NCBI GenBank assembly: GCA_016217595.1
Contig: JACRHS010000032.1
Coordinates: 248,001 to 312,000 of the forward strand
Reading direction: 5' to 3'
Source of the DNA: Opitutia bacterium
Lineage (GTDB): Bacteria; Verrucomicrobiota; Verrucomicrobiia; Opitutales; Opitutaceae
Length of the DNA: 64,000 bases
Part shown: one piece after another, positions 45,148-57,875 of the stretch
Layout of the letters: each line of letters opens with the position of its first letter
How positions within the stretch are numbered: the first letter of the stretch is position 1
Notes under the pieces: generated by a model
What the model saw: the letters and a program-made list of their open reading frames with translations, nothing else
Told to the model about the DNA's origin: nothing
Databases searched by the model: none
Program-made: the position numbers and the translations under genes

Positions 45148-48100
45148 TCACTCTGGGATGAGGAAGCGTTCGAGCACTTCGCTCATCTCCAGTTCGGTCT
45201 GCCGATAGCTTCGGGGCGCGGTACGAGTCTGCTCGCAGTAAGACCAGATGGCGCTGATAGGCAGAGCCACACGGTACAGGCGTGTGGCGTGGATTTGGCT
45301 AGAATCGAGTTGCGGATGAAGGCAGGTCCACATCGAGTTTGTGGCTGCGGCTTTGAGCAATCGGTCGGCCGCGAGCAGTTCCGAGCCGCTAAGCTCCATG
45401 ATGCCGATGGGCTCGTAGTAATGGAATAGGTTGATATCGGCCACCCGTGTGGAGCCAGGGGTCTGGCAGGCAGCCGTAGACAGATTAGGATACGTCGGCG
45501 TGGCGATCGCAAAGTCGGCGGCTATGGCGCGCCGGATCGCCTCTGCTCTAGCGAGGGCTAAGGCTCCATGGGTTTGAAGTGTGGCCGGGAGCAAAGGTGA
45601 GCGGGCGCGTCCGGGTGTCCATTGCCAGTGACTGTCGAAACTGCGCGCGGCGACCAGTGTGGAAGAAGTGGCAGAGGCGATGATCAGATCGGCGCCGATG
45701 GGAAAACGCGCGCCGAGCAGCGTCACGGTGGCGTTGGGGGCGTAGCCTGCGGGATCTTCCGTCGCCACCCAGAACAAGAGTCGGCGCGGAGCCAGAGGAT
45801 TAAAGTGCACGAGCCCGAGAGCATGGTGCGCCGCCGGAAATTGTTGGGTGTCGGAACAGGTGATGACGCCATCCGACAGGCGTACCGGCAATTGGTCCGC
45901 GAGCCACGCGACGAGGGTGTTTTGTGCGGCCGAGCCGATGAGCACCAAGTTGCAACGCGCAACATCGTCGTCGGTCACCGCGGTGTCGGCTTTGAGCGGA
46001 AGATAGCCGTAAAGATTGTCCTCCCGCGAAAGACCCTCGGGGCCGATTTCGGTGCCCGGGGCGGGCCAGCCTGGATTGGGGTTGCGGCTGGCGGTCTCGG
46101 CCGCGGCGCGCAGAGCCGCTTGCATGCGGGCATCGCCGCGCGTGCCATAGACGATCAGTAGCGGCGAGCCATCGTAGAGTTGCAAGGGTCCGCCGGGAGT
46201 GTGGAGGCGGCGCGGCGGGGCTGCGGTAGCCGTTGAGAGGATCCAGCCTTTTTCAGTGCGGACCAGTTCGATCTGGGCGGGCAATGGCGCGGGCATGGCG
46301 AGCGGCACCGCGCCTTCAATCGAAACCGCCAACGGTTTTGTTAGGTCGAAGGGCCCGGCGGATAGATCGACGCGCAGCCGTGCAATATTGGTGAGTTGCG
46401 CGTAAATCTGGTTGGCCTCACCGACTCTGATGGCAAACCGGGCGGGCCGGGGCGCCGGACCCCATTCGCTGATTTCGGCCCACCAGCTGCGGACCGCAGT
46501 GCCGTCGAGCGCCGTGAAATCGATGCGGCGCACGTCGGCGCTCGTGGGACGAAATTGCCGCGCGCGCCAGTGCTCAGCGCGGCGGAGCCCCTCGGCGTAG
46601 ACATGCAGATTGTGGCCCAGGCCGCTTGTTTCATCGAGGATCGCGGTCCCGCCGTTTTCGTTCAGGCGGGTGAGCGAGTTCCTGACGTGCAAGATGGGCA
46701 CGGACCAGTCGTCGTCGCTGTGGAGAGCATAAACTGGCAGCGTGACAAGGTTGTTCGCGGGGATGGTGCTGGCCCAGCCACACGCGGGCCGGATTGAGGT
46801 CCAGCGATGCGGGTAACGGCTGCCCAGCCAGAAGGAGCCCCAACCGCCCATACTGGCGCCGCCGAGATGAATGCGCCGGGTGTCGGTTGCCCAGTGCGCC
46901 TGCACGTAGTCCAAAACGTGCAGCGCATCGGCCTCGGACAGGCCGATATAACTACCGCGCCGGCTGCGTCCCATCACCGACACAAGCAAGGCGCCAGCAC
47001 TTTCCGCCATGGGTGTGCGGTCGAGGTGGAAACCACCGCCGCCATGCAGATACATCACGACCGGCAGCGGCTGGTCTGGCCGATATGCGGCAGGGATCGT
47101 GACGCGAAATGGCTGGCCCGAGCCGTCGGCGGGCGATTCGTAGGCCCATTCCTGTTCGCCGCGCAACGAGGCAATGATTTGTGGATTGGCCAGGATGCGT
47201 CGGGTCCAGCCATCGAGCCGTTGCGCGCGGGCCAGGGCGGTGGTGTGCGTGAGGCTGGTGCGTTGCTTTTGCACCTCCGCTTCGCGGCGCAGGAACTTGA
47301 TCCACCCGCGATACGCGGCGAGATCGGTGCGTGCCAAAATCGCGTCTGCGCGTGCGCAGGCCGCCGCAAGCAGCACCGCGGGATCGCCGACGGCGAAGAC
47401 CTGCTCCTTGCTGGCAGCTGGTGCGGTCTCGGCCGCCGCGCTGTCGGCCAGACGATAATATCCTGCGGGCAGCGTTAATTCTGTCTGTGCCGGCAGCGTG
47501 ACAAAAGGACCGGCGAGGATGGTTTCATCGCTCGCGGTCAGAGTGATTCGCACCGCTTGGGTGGAGTTCTCGCCTTGGCTTTGCGGGGATAACGCGAGCG
47601 AGTAGCAGTCGTTGCCGGCAGAGCGCTGGAGTAGCAGCTGCCAGGGCGGGGTGACGGGCGTGATCTTCACGTCGCCGATGAAGAGGGGTGTGGCTTCATT
47701 TAAGGTGAGAAGATAGAGGCTGATTTTTTCGTTAAGCCTCAAACTGGGTGCGGTGAATGTTCCGCGGATTTCAGCAAACTCGGCTTCGGACGAATTGGCG
47801 GCGGTAACGTATATTTGCCGTATCTCGCCGGCGTCTTCCAGAAGCAGCCGCAGCAAGAGGCGGTCGCGTGGGCCCGGGCTGGAGCGAAACCAGATGCTCA
47901 CGTTGTAGATCGAGCCGGGAGTCAGGGTGGCGGTGAGATCGAGTTTGGCGCCGTCGCTGGGCTTGGCGCGTTCGCACAGCTGCAGGGCATGCGCGGCTCC
48001 AGATTGGACGGGTGTGGCCACTTGTACCAAACGAGCCTGACCGTGCGTCTGCCAGTCGCCGAGTGCGGGGGCCTTGGGCGGGTTGGCCATCGCGTTGAGG

Positions 48101-48162
48101 CCAGAGACGAACAGGCCGCTGACGAGCAAGCGGAGGGACGAGAGGCAATAACCGAGTTTCAT
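45148..48162 (-). CDS. Large secreted alpha/beta-hydrolase (esterase) with 5'-nucleotidase-like C-terminal domain
   Basis: This 1004-residue exported protein has a signal peptide MKLGYCLSSLRLLVSGLFVSGLNA. An N-terminal beta-sandwich (about 30-190) resembles a carbohydrate-binding module. A hydrolase domain (about 340-560) follows with oxyanion motif MYLHGGGGF, nucleophile GGASMGGWG, and DETSGLGHNL holding the histidine. The remaining ~440 residues contain a second set of beta-strands and a last ~120 residues (ARAEAIRRAIAADFAI ... INLFHYYEPIGIMELSG) that look like the substrate domain of UshA-type 5'-nucleotidases. It probably cleaves esters on extracellular polysaccharides. The start is ATG 48162. 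Confidence 0.8.
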   Translation of the reverse strand: MKLGYCLSSLRLLVSGLFVSGLNAMANPPKAPALGDWQTHGQARLVQVATPVQSGAAHALQLCERAKPSDGAKLDLTATLTPGSIYNVSIWFRSSPGPRDRLLLRLLLEDAGEIRQIYVTAANSSEAEFAEIRGTFTAPSLRLNEKISLYLLTLNEATPLFIGDVKITPVTPPWQLLLQRSAGNDCYSLALSPQSQGENSTQAVRITLTASDETILAGPFVTLPAQTELTLPAGYYRLADSAAAETAPAASKEQVFAVGDPAVLLAAACARADAILARTDLAAYRGWIKFLRREAEVQKQRTSLTHTTALARAQRLDGWTRRILANPQIIASLRGEQEWAYESPADGSGQPFRVTIPAAYRPDQPLPVVMYLHGGGGFHLDRTPMAESAGALLVSVMGRSRRGSYIGLSEADALHVLDYVQAHWATDTRRIHLGGASMGGWGSFWLGSRYPHRWTSIRPACGWASTIPANNLVTLPVYALHSDDDWSVPILHVRNSLTRLNENGGTAILDETSGLGHNLHVYAEGLRRAEHWRARQFRPTSADVRRIDFTALDGTAVRSWWAEISEWGPAPRPARFAIRVGEANQIYAQLTNIARLRVDLSAGPFDLTKPLAVSIEGAVPLAMPAPLPAQIELVRTEKGWILSTATAAPPRRLHTPGGPLQLYDGSPLLIVYGTRGDARMQAALRAAAETASRNPNPGWPAPGTEIGPEGLSREDNLYGYLPLKADTAVTDDDVARCNLVLIGSAAQNTLVAWLADQLPVRLSDGVITCSDTQQFPAAHHALGLVHFNPLAPRRLLFWVATEDPAGYAPNATVTLLGARFPIGADLIIASATSSTLVAARSFDSHWQWTPGRARSPLLPATLQTHGALALARAEAIRRAIAADFAIATPTYPNLSTAACQTPGSTRVADINLFHYYEPIGIMELSGSELLAADRLLKAAATNSMWTCLHPQLDSSQIHATRLYRVALPISAIWSYCEQTRTAPRSYRQTELEMSEVLERFLIPE

Positions 48163-48439
48163 GAGAAGATGGCTGGGCGGAGAACGATATGATCGCGCCG
48201 TCTGGAGGGTGTCAGGCGCTAACTCTCCGGAGGAAATAATTCTACGCGAGTTGGGGAGAAACAAAATGGCCAAAGCGCCGAATTTGTTAGCCAAACTGTC
48301 ATGGCTGGCGCGCCACCGCTAATCGTACGGGTTTGCAGCGTTGCTCCGTGCCGCGGGCGTGGTGCTTTTCACCAGGAGTGCGCAATCTGCTTGCCGGTGG
48401 GGTGGGGACGCGGCTAGCGAGATGCCTTCAATTTTCCCC

Positions 48440-48964
48440 ATGAAGCTCGTCACGATCAGTCTTCTCTCGGCGGTGTGTCTCCTGTTTGCGGCCTGCAAGG
48501 ACAAGTCCAAGGCGGCGCCGGGCCAGCCCAAGGAGGTCTCCAAACTCGTTTCCGCCGAGGCGGAGAATTGCGTGAGCGACGCGACGTTCGCCGTGCAGAT
48601 CAAGGATTTTGCCCGCGCCGAGAAGTCGATGGCCCGCGCGGTGGAGCTGCGACCCGACGTCGCCGACTGGTGGGTCACTCTCGGTTCACTGTGCAAGCGG
48701 CAGGGCAAAACCAGCGAGGCCCGCTCGGCGTACAAGAAGGCGCTCGGCTTGCTCGAAGACCGCTACGCCGCGACTTCCGAGCCGCAGGATTTACAGCAAC
48801 AGCTCGCCATCATGGTGCTGCTCGGCCGCGAGGCCGATGCCCGGACCGAGCTGGAGCGTGCGTACAAGAAACGCCCCACCGAGCCGGTGTTGAAGAACTA
48901 TTACGAGACCAAGCTGATCGACCTGTTGCTCCAGGACGAGAACATCAAGCAGATGAAGCTCTGA
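48440..48964 (+). CDS. TPR-repeat lipoprotein
   Basis: This 174-residue lipoprotein has a signal MKLVTISLLSAVCLLFAAC with C19 as the acceptor cysteine. Two to three tetratricopeptide repeats follow (about 50-160), with consensus-like DFARAEKSMARAVELRPDVADWW and LGSLCKRQGKTSEARSAYKKAL. Such repeats bind other proteins; no enzyme motif is present. ATG 48440 is chosen from the lipoprotein signal, since the longer upstream frame has no export signal. It converges on mnmA, with 22 bp between the stops. Confidence 0.82.
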   Translation: MKLVTISLLSAVCLLFAACKDKSKAAPGQPKEVSKLVSAEAENCVSDATFAVQIKDFARAEKSMARAVELRPDVADWWVTLGSLCKRQGKTSEARSAYKKALGLLEDRYAATSEPQDLQQQLAIMVLLGREADARTELERAYKKRPTEPVLKNYYETKLIDLLLQDENIKQMKL

Positions 48965-48986
48965 GCGCGCGGTCGCCGCGGAGTGG

Positions 48987-50075
48987 TTACACGTAGACGG
49001 CGCCGCCGAGCAGGCGTTCGCCGTCGTAGAGCGCCAGAATCTGGCCGCTGGCCAGGGCGCGTTGCGGGCGGGAGAAACGGATGCGCGCGGCGTGGCCCGG
49101 CTCGGGTTCGAACTCCAGCGGCAGCCGCGGGTCGCGATAACGCACGCGGCCTTCGAGCGTGCGGGCCGTCGTGATTGGCGCGCCGATCCAGGAGAGGCTG
49201 TGCACGCGGATTTCCTGGCACCAGAGGCCGGGGGCGTCGGGGCCGTCGAAGGCGACGAGCAGGGCGTTGTCGGCGGCGCGTTTGCCGACGACGACGTAGG
49301 CGTGAAAATCGCTGTTGGACGGGATGCCGATGCCTTTGCGCTGGCCGATGGTGTAATAATGCAGCCCGCGGTGCCGGCCGAGTTCGCGGCCGTCCTGCGC
49401 GTGCACGATGGGGCCGGGGCGGTCGGGCACGTAGGCGCGGAGAAAATCCTGCATCTTCACCTGGCCGATGAAGCAGATGCCCTGGCTGTCTTTCTTGGCG
49501 GCGGTGGCGAGGCCGGCGGCTTGCGCGAGGCGGCGCAGCTCGGGCTTGGTGAGGTGGCCGATGGGGAAACGCGCGTCGCGCAACTGCTCTTGGCTGAGGC
49601 GCGCGAGGAAATACGTCTGGTCCTTGTTTTTGTCGGTGCCCTCGATCAAAGCGAATTCGGAGCTCGCTGTCGGTGACGGGATGCGTTGCGCGTAGTGCCC
49701 GGTGGCGACGGCGTCGAAACCGTGTTCGCGCGCCCAGGTGCGGAACACCCCGAACTTGATCTCGCGATTGCACATCACGTCGGGGTTGGGCGTGAGGCCG
49801 TGCGCGTAGCCGTCGAGCAGGTATTGGACGACGCGCTCGCGGTACTCCTGCATGAGATTGACGACGCGGAAGGGGATGCCGAGCTGCTCGGCCACGCGGC
49901 GCGCATCGACGATGTCCTCCTCCCACGGGCAGTGGCCGATCACCTGGTCTTCGTTGATCCAGTTTTTCATGTACGCGCCCTCGATCGCGTACCCTTGCTC
50001 GCGCAACACGAGTGCGGCGACGGAGCTGTCGACTCCGCCGGACATCGCCACGAGGATTTTTTCCGTTTGCGCCAC
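48987..50075 (-). CDS. mnmA: tRNA-specific 2-thiouridylase
   Basis: This 362-residue cytoplasmic enzyme has the PP-loop [15 protein letters not shown] (about 10-24), the catalytic cysteine in [19 protein letters not shown], the second cysteine in DSQGICFIG and the C-terminal barrel with [12 protein letters not shown]. MnmA thiolates U34 of tRNA-Lys, -Glu and -Gln. The GTG at 50075 is preferred because it adds the family-typical AQTEKILVA strand before the PP-loop; the first ATG would begin inside that strand. It is divergent from the GH13 gene. Confidence 0.95.
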   Translation of the reverse strand: MAQTEKILVAMSGGVDSSVAALVLREQGYAIEGAYMKNWINEDQVIGHCPWEEDIVDARRVAEQLGIPFRVVNLMQEYRERVVQYLLDGYAHGLTPNPDVMCNREIKFGVFRTWAREHGFDAVATGHYAQRIPSPTASSEFALIEGTDKNKDQTYFLARLSQEQLRDARFPIGHLTKPELRRLAQAAGLATAAKKDSQGICFIGQVKMQDFLRAYVPDRPGPIVHAQDGRELGRHRGLHYYTIGQRKGIGIPSNSDFHAYVVVGKRAADNALLVAFDGPDAPGLWCQEIRVHSLSWIGAPITTARTLEGRVRYRDPRLPLEFEPEPGHAARIRFSRPQRALASGQILALYDGERLLGGAVYV

Positions 50076-50192
50076 GACGCCAACGTCGCGGGCGCGCCGC
50101 TGGTTTGTCAAACGAACGTCACTGCGGGCGCGGGGTGGTGCGCAAATTCGTTTGCCCCGGCGACGTCGTGGCGGCGGAATGCCCGCGTCGCC

Positions 50193-52703
50193 ATGTCGTC
50201 CCGTCCTCGCAAGATCGTCCAGGCCTCGTTGGAAACGCCCACCACGGGCACCATCGAGCTGGCGCATGACTGGCGCGAGGCGTCGCCGCCCGACCTGGCG
50301 CTGTCCGGCGGCGTGGCGTTTGCTTCGCTCGAACGCGTGCCGGACCACACGTACGGCTGCGAGAGCGGCTACTTCGTCAGTCCCCACGGCGAGATTTTCT
50401 TTTTCCTGCAACTCGACCAGCACCCCGAGATCGATCCGGCGACGGACGTCGTGTACCTCGCGGGCGATTTCAACGGCTGGCAGCAGGCCGTCGGGCAGGC
50501 GGAGTGGGCGTTGGTGCCGGCGTCGCTCGACGGCGCGAGCGTGCTCCTCTGGTCGGGCAAGGCCGAGCGTTTCCTCACCAATCCGTGGCTGCGTTTCAAG
50601 TTCGTCACCGGCCAGCACCTGTGGCTGGACGTCCCGGTCAATGCGCCCAACGTGGTGCGCGACGGGCTGGGCAACAGCAACCGGTTGATCAACCCGGAGT
50701 GCACCGGCCTGCATCTGTTTCGCTTCACGCTCGCGGCGCCGCTCGATTTGTCGCGGGCCTGGCGCGTGCAGTGGACGCGGGGCGAGGGCGAGAGTGCGCC
50801 GCTGCGGCCCAACGGTTTTTTCTTCAACCTCAAGACCGAGCTGCCGCTGGGCGTGCTGGTGCGCGCGGACGAGACGACGTTCCGCCTCTTCGCGCCGCGG
50901 GCGAGCCGGGTGGAGCTGCACGTTTGCGCCCAGCTCACGCAGCAAGGCGCGCCGCACAGTTATCCTTTGCGCCAGCGGATCGAGACGCGCAGCGAACGGC
51001 GGGCGGCCAACGGCGGTACGAATGGAGCCGAGCACGCCGCGGCACCGGGGTCGTGGTCGGGCGTGTGGGAGGTGACGCTCAACCAAAATCTCCACGGCTG
51101 GTTTTATTGGTACACGCTCGACGGGCCGCGGGACGAGTTTGGCGGTTTCGATCCGCAACAACGCGTGCTCGATCCCTACGCGCTGGCCACGGTGGCGCGC
51201 GAAGGTCCGGGCATTGTGCTGGAGCGCAGCTGGGTGGGGAAGGGCGACCGCAGTTTCCGCACTCCGGGCTGGCAGGATCTGATCATCGCCGAAGCGCATG
51301 TGCGCGATCTGGCGACCGGCATGGCGATCCCGGCCACGATGGAGGAACGCCGCGGTTTCGCCGGGCTGCGCAAATGGGTCGAGAGCCCGGATTTTTATCT
51401 GCACCGCCTCGGTGTGAACTGCGTCGAGCTCCAGCCGGTGACGGCCAACGACGCGCTCACGACCGACGAGTACCATTGGGGCTACATGCCCACGAGCTGG
51501 TTTGCGCCGGCGCCGAGCTACTCGCTCGCACCTGCGGAGGCCTCCGGCGTGCGTGAACTGCAGGCGCTGGTGGCGGCGTTGCACAAGCGCGGCATGGCGG
51601 TGCTGCTCGACGTGGTGTTCAACCATGTGGGCGAGCCGGCGCACCTGCGCTTCATCGACAAGCTCTACTATTTCGAGCTCGATACCGCCGGCGTGCTCAC
51701 CAACTGGAGCGGTTGCGGTAACGATGTGCGCGCCCGCTCCGCCATGGCGAAGCGCCTGATCATCGACAGCTGCCGCTACCTGATCGAGTCGTACGGCGTG
51801 GACGGCTTCCGCTTCGATCTCGCGGAACTGCTCGGAATCGACGTGTTGCGCGAGATCGAGACGGCGCTCAAGCGCGTGAAGCACGACGTCATCCTGATCG
51901 CGGAGCCGTGGAGTTTCCGCGGGCACATCGCCGGCGCACTGGCCGACACCGGCTGGGCGTCGTGGAACGATGGTTACCGCAACTTCGTCCGCGAGTATGT
52001 GCGCGGCGGCGGCTCGGTGACGCAGATGGAATATTACCTGAAGGGGTCGCCGTGGTATTTCGCCAAGTTCCCGGCGCAGACGGTCAACTACACCGAGTCG
52101 CACGACGACCGGACGTGGATCGACCTCGTGACTGAGCATCCGGATGGCGACGGTCACAACCCCACCGCCAACGACCGGCGGCGCACGCATCTGATGGCGG
52201 CCATGTTGTTTGCCTCGATCGGCATTCCGATGATCGCGGCCGGGCAGGATTTCCTGCGGACGAAGCGCGGCGTGACCAATACCTATCTGCGCGGCGATCT
52301 CAACGTGCTGGATTACCGGCGCATTCATCGCTTTCCGGGCACGCACGCGTACTTCGCCGACTGGATCGCGTTTCGCCGCAGCGATCGTGGGCGGTTGTTG
52401 CGCCAGTGGTCGCGTCCGAGCGAAGGATTTTTCCAGAGCTTTTCCGTCAAGGGCTCGACGGCGCTGGCGTTGCTCTACAATGCCGACCGCTCACAGGGGC
52501 CCGAGCATCTGCTCTTCGCGGTCAATCCCACGTTGCAGGAAGTGACGTTGCCGCTCGACGCGCCGACCGCCGGGCGGTCGTGGCGGCAGATCGCGGATCA
52601 CGAACGCTTTTTCCCCGATGGCATGCATGGCGTGCCGCAACCGGTGGAAGCGGAGTTGTTCCTCGCGCCGCTGAGCTGCGCCCTCTGGATCAGTTGGGGT
52701 TGA
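50193..52703 (+). CDS. GH13 family type I pullulanase-like glucan debranching enzyme
   Basis: This 836-residue enzyme has no signal peptide. The N-terminus holds beta-sandwich domains, including a CBM48-like [15 protein letters not shown] (about 85-100) and a second [15 protein letters not shown] (about 228-242). The catalytic barrel has [13 protein letters not shown] in place of the YNWGYDP motif, VVFNHVGE, nucleophile D542 in [10 protein letters not shown], acid E571 in IAEPWSF and D638 in ESHDDRTW. It should hydrolyse alpha-1,6 branches of glycogen or starch fragments in the cytoplasm. ATG 50193 is 117 bp from the divergent mnmA start. Neighbours do not add to glycogen metabolism. Confidence 0.9.
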   Translation: MSSRPRKIVQASLETPTTGTIELAHDWREASPPDLALSGGVAFASLERVPDHTYGCESGYFVSPHGEIFFFLQLDQHPEIDPATDVVYLAGDFNGWQQAVGQAEWALVPASLDGASVLLWSGKAERFLTNPWLRFKFVTGQHLWLDVPVNAPNVVRDGLGNSNRLINPECTGLHLFRFTLAAPLDLSRAWRVQWTRGEGESAPLRPNGFFFNLKTELPLGVLVRADETTFRLFAPRASRVELHVCAQLTQQGAPHSYPLRQRIETRSERRAANGGTNGAEHAAAPGSWSGVWEVTLNQNLHGWFYWYTLDGPRDEFGGFDPQQRVLDPYALATVAREGPGIVLERSWVGKGDRSFRTPGWQDLIIAEAHVRDLATGMAIPATMEERRGFAGLRKWVESPDFYLHRLGVNCVELQPVTANDALTTDEYHWGYMPTSWFAPAPSYSLAPAEASGVRELQALVAALHKRGMAVLLDVVFNHVGEPAHLRFIDKLYYFELDTAGVLTNWSGCGNDVRARSAMAKRLIIDSCRYLIESYGVDGFRFDLAELLGIDVLREIETALKRVKHDVILIAEPWSFRGHIAGALADTGWASWNDGYRNFVREYVRGGGSVTQMEYYLKGSPWYFAKFPAQTVNYTESHDDRTWIDLVTEHPDGDGHNPTANDRRRTHLMAAMLFASIGIPMIAAGQDFLRTKRGVTNTYLRGDLNVLDYRRIHRFPGTHAYFADWIAFRRSDRGRLLRQWSRPSEGFFQSFSVKGSTALALLYNADRSQGPEHLLFAVNPTLQEVTLPLDAPTAGRSWRQIADHERFFPDGMHGVPQPVEAELFLAPLSCALWISWG

Positions 52704-52727
52704 ACAAGGCCGCGGGGGTGCGGTGCG

Positions 52728-54086
52728 TCAGGGTTTGAAATTGAACGGCACCCGCACGCGCACATCGTCGGCCTGCCCGCCGCGGCGCGGCGGTGCGAAC
52801 ACCCATTGCGTGGCCGCCGTGGCCGCCGACCAGCCGAAAGCTGGATGCGTGGCGCGAATGACCAGCGGCGCGCGCACGCGCCCGTCGCGATCGATCACGA
52901 ACTCGATTTCGGCATCGCCCGTCGGCGCGCCCGTGGCGCGCAGCTCCTGGGGATAGGCCGGTATCATGCGCCACAACGGCTGGAGCCGTTCGTCGAGCCC
53001 TCTGGCCTGGCCGATGCCCTCGGGCGATTGCAGCGCCTTGGCGATGCGTTGCTCGGCGGCGACGAGGTTCTCCGCGTCAAATGCATGCTTGGCCTGGATT
53101 CGCACGGGCAGCACTTTTCCGCCCGAGGTGCCGGGCGTGAACATCCACATTTCCACCGCGGCCAGCAGCGCCGCGCCGAACGCCGGCGTCGTGGCGGAGA
53201 CGACCTTCGCGTCGGTAACGTTGCCGCTGACACCGACCGTAAAGGAGACCAGAGCTTCGCCGGTCGTGCCGGCGAGCAGGAGGTTGCGCGGGTAAACGGG
53301 CACGTAGATATTGGCGGGGGCCGGAATGCCGCCTTCGAGCGTCGACCACGGTTGGCCGTCGGGCGCAGAAATGCCATTGGCCTTCAGGCAGGCTTCGCGC
53401 TCGTCCACCGTGGAGTCAAAGTCCACGACCTGTTGCATCGTGCCGCGGCGCTTGAGCGGCCCCTGACGCGCCGGCTCGAATTTGCCCTCGGCCAATGCCG
53501 CCAGCGCCACCGGTACAAACGCCGCATGCGTGGCCATCAAAATTTCCGGTTTCTCCGACCGGCCTTGCTCATTGATCTCATGGCGGATGCGCACAAACCC
53601 CGGCAGGTTGCGCGCGTCCAATTCTTCCGGGTACTTGGGTTTGATTGTCGTGATGACCTTGGGCGCGGTGATGGGCAACGGGATGGGTTCTGGCGTCTTA
53701 AGAATGACACCCCGGGATTTGGCGGCTCGATCTTCTTCGCGAAAACGCAAATCGACCTCCATGGCCGAGTCGATGGCGCGATCGCCTTCCATGGCTGGCG
53801 TGAAGGTCCATTTGCGCACGCATGCCGCCGCCGGGGCGCTGAAACAAGGATCCGAGGCGTGCACGGTTTTGACCCAGCCAACCTTGCCATCGCTTTGGAC
53901 CACAAAATGGACCCGCGCAGTGCCGCGGATTTTTCTCGTAACAGCTTCGGGTGGATATTCAGGAAGTTTCCAAGATTTTACCCCTGCGATGGTCACGATG
54001 TCGGCCTCGGCGGAGGTCTCTGCGCACCAGAGCGGTGCCGACAGGCAAAGCAGGAAATGCAGGAGGTAGAGTAACTTGAGTTTCAC
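52728..54086 (-). CDS. Exported protein of four TonB C-terminal-like domains
   Basis: This 452-residue protein has a signal peptide (MKLKLLYLLHFLLCLSAPLWCA) followed by four copies of the TonB_C pattern, each about 85-100 residues. The repeat starts are LPEYPPEAV, KPKYPEELDA, VPVYPRNLLL and IPAYPQELRA. Each has the central strand (FVVQSDGKV, HEINEQGRS, FTVGVSGNV, FVIDRDGRV) and the end helix with a terminal W/F-x-F (RKWTFTP, KFEPAR, EMWMFTP, TQWVFAP). It lacks the N-terminal anchor and proline-rich spacer of real TonB, so it is not the energiser. GTG 54086 is chosen from the signal peptide. A binding role in the periplasm is likely. Confidence 0.85.
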   Translation of the reverse strand: MKLKLLYLLHFLLCLSAPLWCAETSAEADIVTIAGVKSWKLPEYPPEAVTRKIRGTARVHFVVQSDGKVGWVKTVHASDPCFSAPAAACVRKWTFTPAMEGDRAIDSAMEVDLRFREEDRAAKSRGVILKTPEPIPLPITAPKVITTIKPKYPEELDARNLPGFVRIRHEINEQGRSEKPEILMATHAAFVPVALAALAEGKFEPARQGPLKRRGTMQQVVDFDSTVDEREACLKANGISAPDGQPWSTLEGGIPAPANIYVPVYPRNLLLAGTTGEALVSFTVGVSGNVTDAKVVSATTPAFGAALLAAVEMWMFTPGTSGGKVLPVRIQAKHAFDAENLVAAEQRIAKALQSPEGIGQARGLDERLQPLWRMIPAYPQELRATGAPTGDAEIEFVIDRDGRVRAPLVIRATHPAFGWSAATAATQWVFAPPRRGGQADDVRVRVPFNFKP

Positions 54087-54205
54087 GGAGCGGCATGCTG
54101 CAACGGTCGCGCCGCCGCCGGCGAGTGCAAAAGCACCACGCGGAGCACGCCTTTGCGACGAACGGCAGTTTTTGCACACCGCCGGCCAACAAACGCGGAA
54201 TCTAA

Positions 54206-55354
<1,149 letters not shown>

Positions 55355-55367
55355 ACCTTTGCGTTCC

Positions 55368-55438
55368 GCGCCCACGGAACCCACGCAACACACGGAACGA
55401 AATCTGTTTTCTGTGCTGTTCGTGAGTTCCGTGGGCGC
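55368..55438 (+). other. Intercistronic stem-loop between gap and pgk
   Basis: Perfect 13-bp arms GCGCCCACGGAAC (55368-55380) and GTTCCGTGGGCGC (55426-55438) enclose a 45-base loop and end 20 bases before the pgk start. It could be an mRNA-processing or stability element, or a partial terminator that lowers pgk relative to gap. Confidence 0.7.
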
Positions 55439-55458
55439 TTCATTTTGGAGTTAATCTT

Positions 55459-56730
<1,272 letters not shown>

Positions 56731-56831
56731 AACCCAACGTCCGAACTGAAGCCAACGGAAGCCCGCCGCGCCTAGAAATCGCCGGACTTTCTCACCGTTG
56801 TCTTCGTTATCCTCGGTTAAAATTTAATCCC

Positions 56832-57602
56832 ATGTCCTCCCGCAAAAAACTCATCGCCGGTAATTGGAAGATGAACAAAACCTCCGCCGACGCCGTTGCG
56901 CTCGTGCAGGAGATCGTGGCCGAAGTCGGCCGCGTCACTGAAACAGAAATCGTCGTGTGTCCTCCCTTCACCGCGCTGGAATGCGTGGGCAAGAAGCTGG
57001 AAGGCTCCACCGTGAAACTCGGCGCGCAGAACATGCACCCCGAGGCCAGCGGCGCCTACACCGGCGAAATCTCCGCCGGCATGCTGCGGTCGATCTTCGC
57101 CACGCACGTCATCCTCGGCCACAGCGAACGCCGCACCTATTTCCACGAGACCGACCAGTTCATCAACCAGAAGGTCCTCGTCGCGCTGAAGAACCAGCTC
57201 AAGCCGATCCTTTGCGTGGGCGAGACACTCGCCGAGCGCGAGTCCGGCTCGACGCTGAAAGTCGTGCAGACGCAGGTCGAGGCGTGCCTCGAAGGCGTGA
57301 GCAAGGAACTCGCGACCAGCGTGGTCATCGCTTACGAGCCCGTCTGGGCCATCGGCACCGGCAAGGTCGCGACGACCGCGCAGGCGCAGGAAGTCCACGC
57401 GTTCATCCGCAGCCTCCTCATCAAGCTCTTTGGCGATGCGGTGGCGCAGAAGATCCGCATCCTCTACGGCGGCTCGATGAAGCCAGCCAACGCCCCCGAG
57501 CTCCTCGCGCAGAAGGATATCGACGGCGGCCTGATCGGTGGCGCCGCGCTTGAAACGCGCAGCTTCGTCGATCTCGTCAACGCAGCCGTTGCCGCGGGCT
57601 GA
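56832..57602 (+). CDS. tpiA: Triose-phosphate isomerase
   Basis: This 256-residue barrel enzyme carries KLIAGNWKMNKT with the catalytic lysine, H in VILGHSERR (about 98-106), the catalytic glutamate in AYEPVWAIGTGK and the phosphate-binding YGGSMKPANA and GGLIGGAAL. It interconverts dihydroxyacetone phosphate and glyceraldehyde 3-phosphate. The ATG at 56832 is set by the start of homology. It is the last gene of the glycolytic operon and is followed at once by two hairpins. Confidence 0.97.
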   Translation: MSSRKKLIAGNWKMNKTSADAVALVQEIVAEVGRVTETEIVVCPPFTALECVGKKLEGSTVKLGAQNMHPEASGAYTGEISAGMLRSIFATHVILGHSERRTYFHETDQFINQKVLVALKNQLKPILCVGETLAERESGSTLKVVQTQVEACLEGVSKELATSVVIAYEPVWAIGTGKVATTAQAQEVHAFIRSLLIKLFGDAVAQKIRILYGGSMKPANAPELLAQKDIDGGLIGGAALETRSFVDLVNAAVAAG

Positions 57603-57613
57603 GTGTTGCCAAA

Positions 57614-57672
57614 GCGCCGACGCAATCTGTCGGCGCACATCATTTCGGCGGGCCTCCGGGCCCGCCTTTTTT
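57614..57672 (+). terminator. Double hairpin terminator of the gap-pgk-tpiA operon
   Basis: A first hairpin (arms GCGCCGAC/GTCGGCGC, 57614-57636) is followed by a second (GGCGGGCC/GGCCCGCC, 57647-57666) and a run of six T (57667-57672). Confidence 0.92.
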
Positions 57673-57875
57673 GTGTCTACAGGGGCGCTGTGTTGGAGCC
57701 GTTCGGTTGCTGCCTTATCGCGTTTGCCATTGCGGCATTGTCGGTGTTAATTGCGGTCCGTTCGTAATGAAAATCCGGTCGCTTGTTATGGCGTTTGCGT
57801 CCGAGACGGGCCGCAACGTCATCGGCAGCTGTTCGGATCAGTTTCTGGCATCGGAAAACTCCAACCCCTCACGTC

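Noticed and set aside
50076..52346. A long minus-strand frame that runs into mnmA
   Set aside because: The part upstream of 50075 is antisense to the GH13 gene and is not MnmA-like; only the segment from 50075 down is real.
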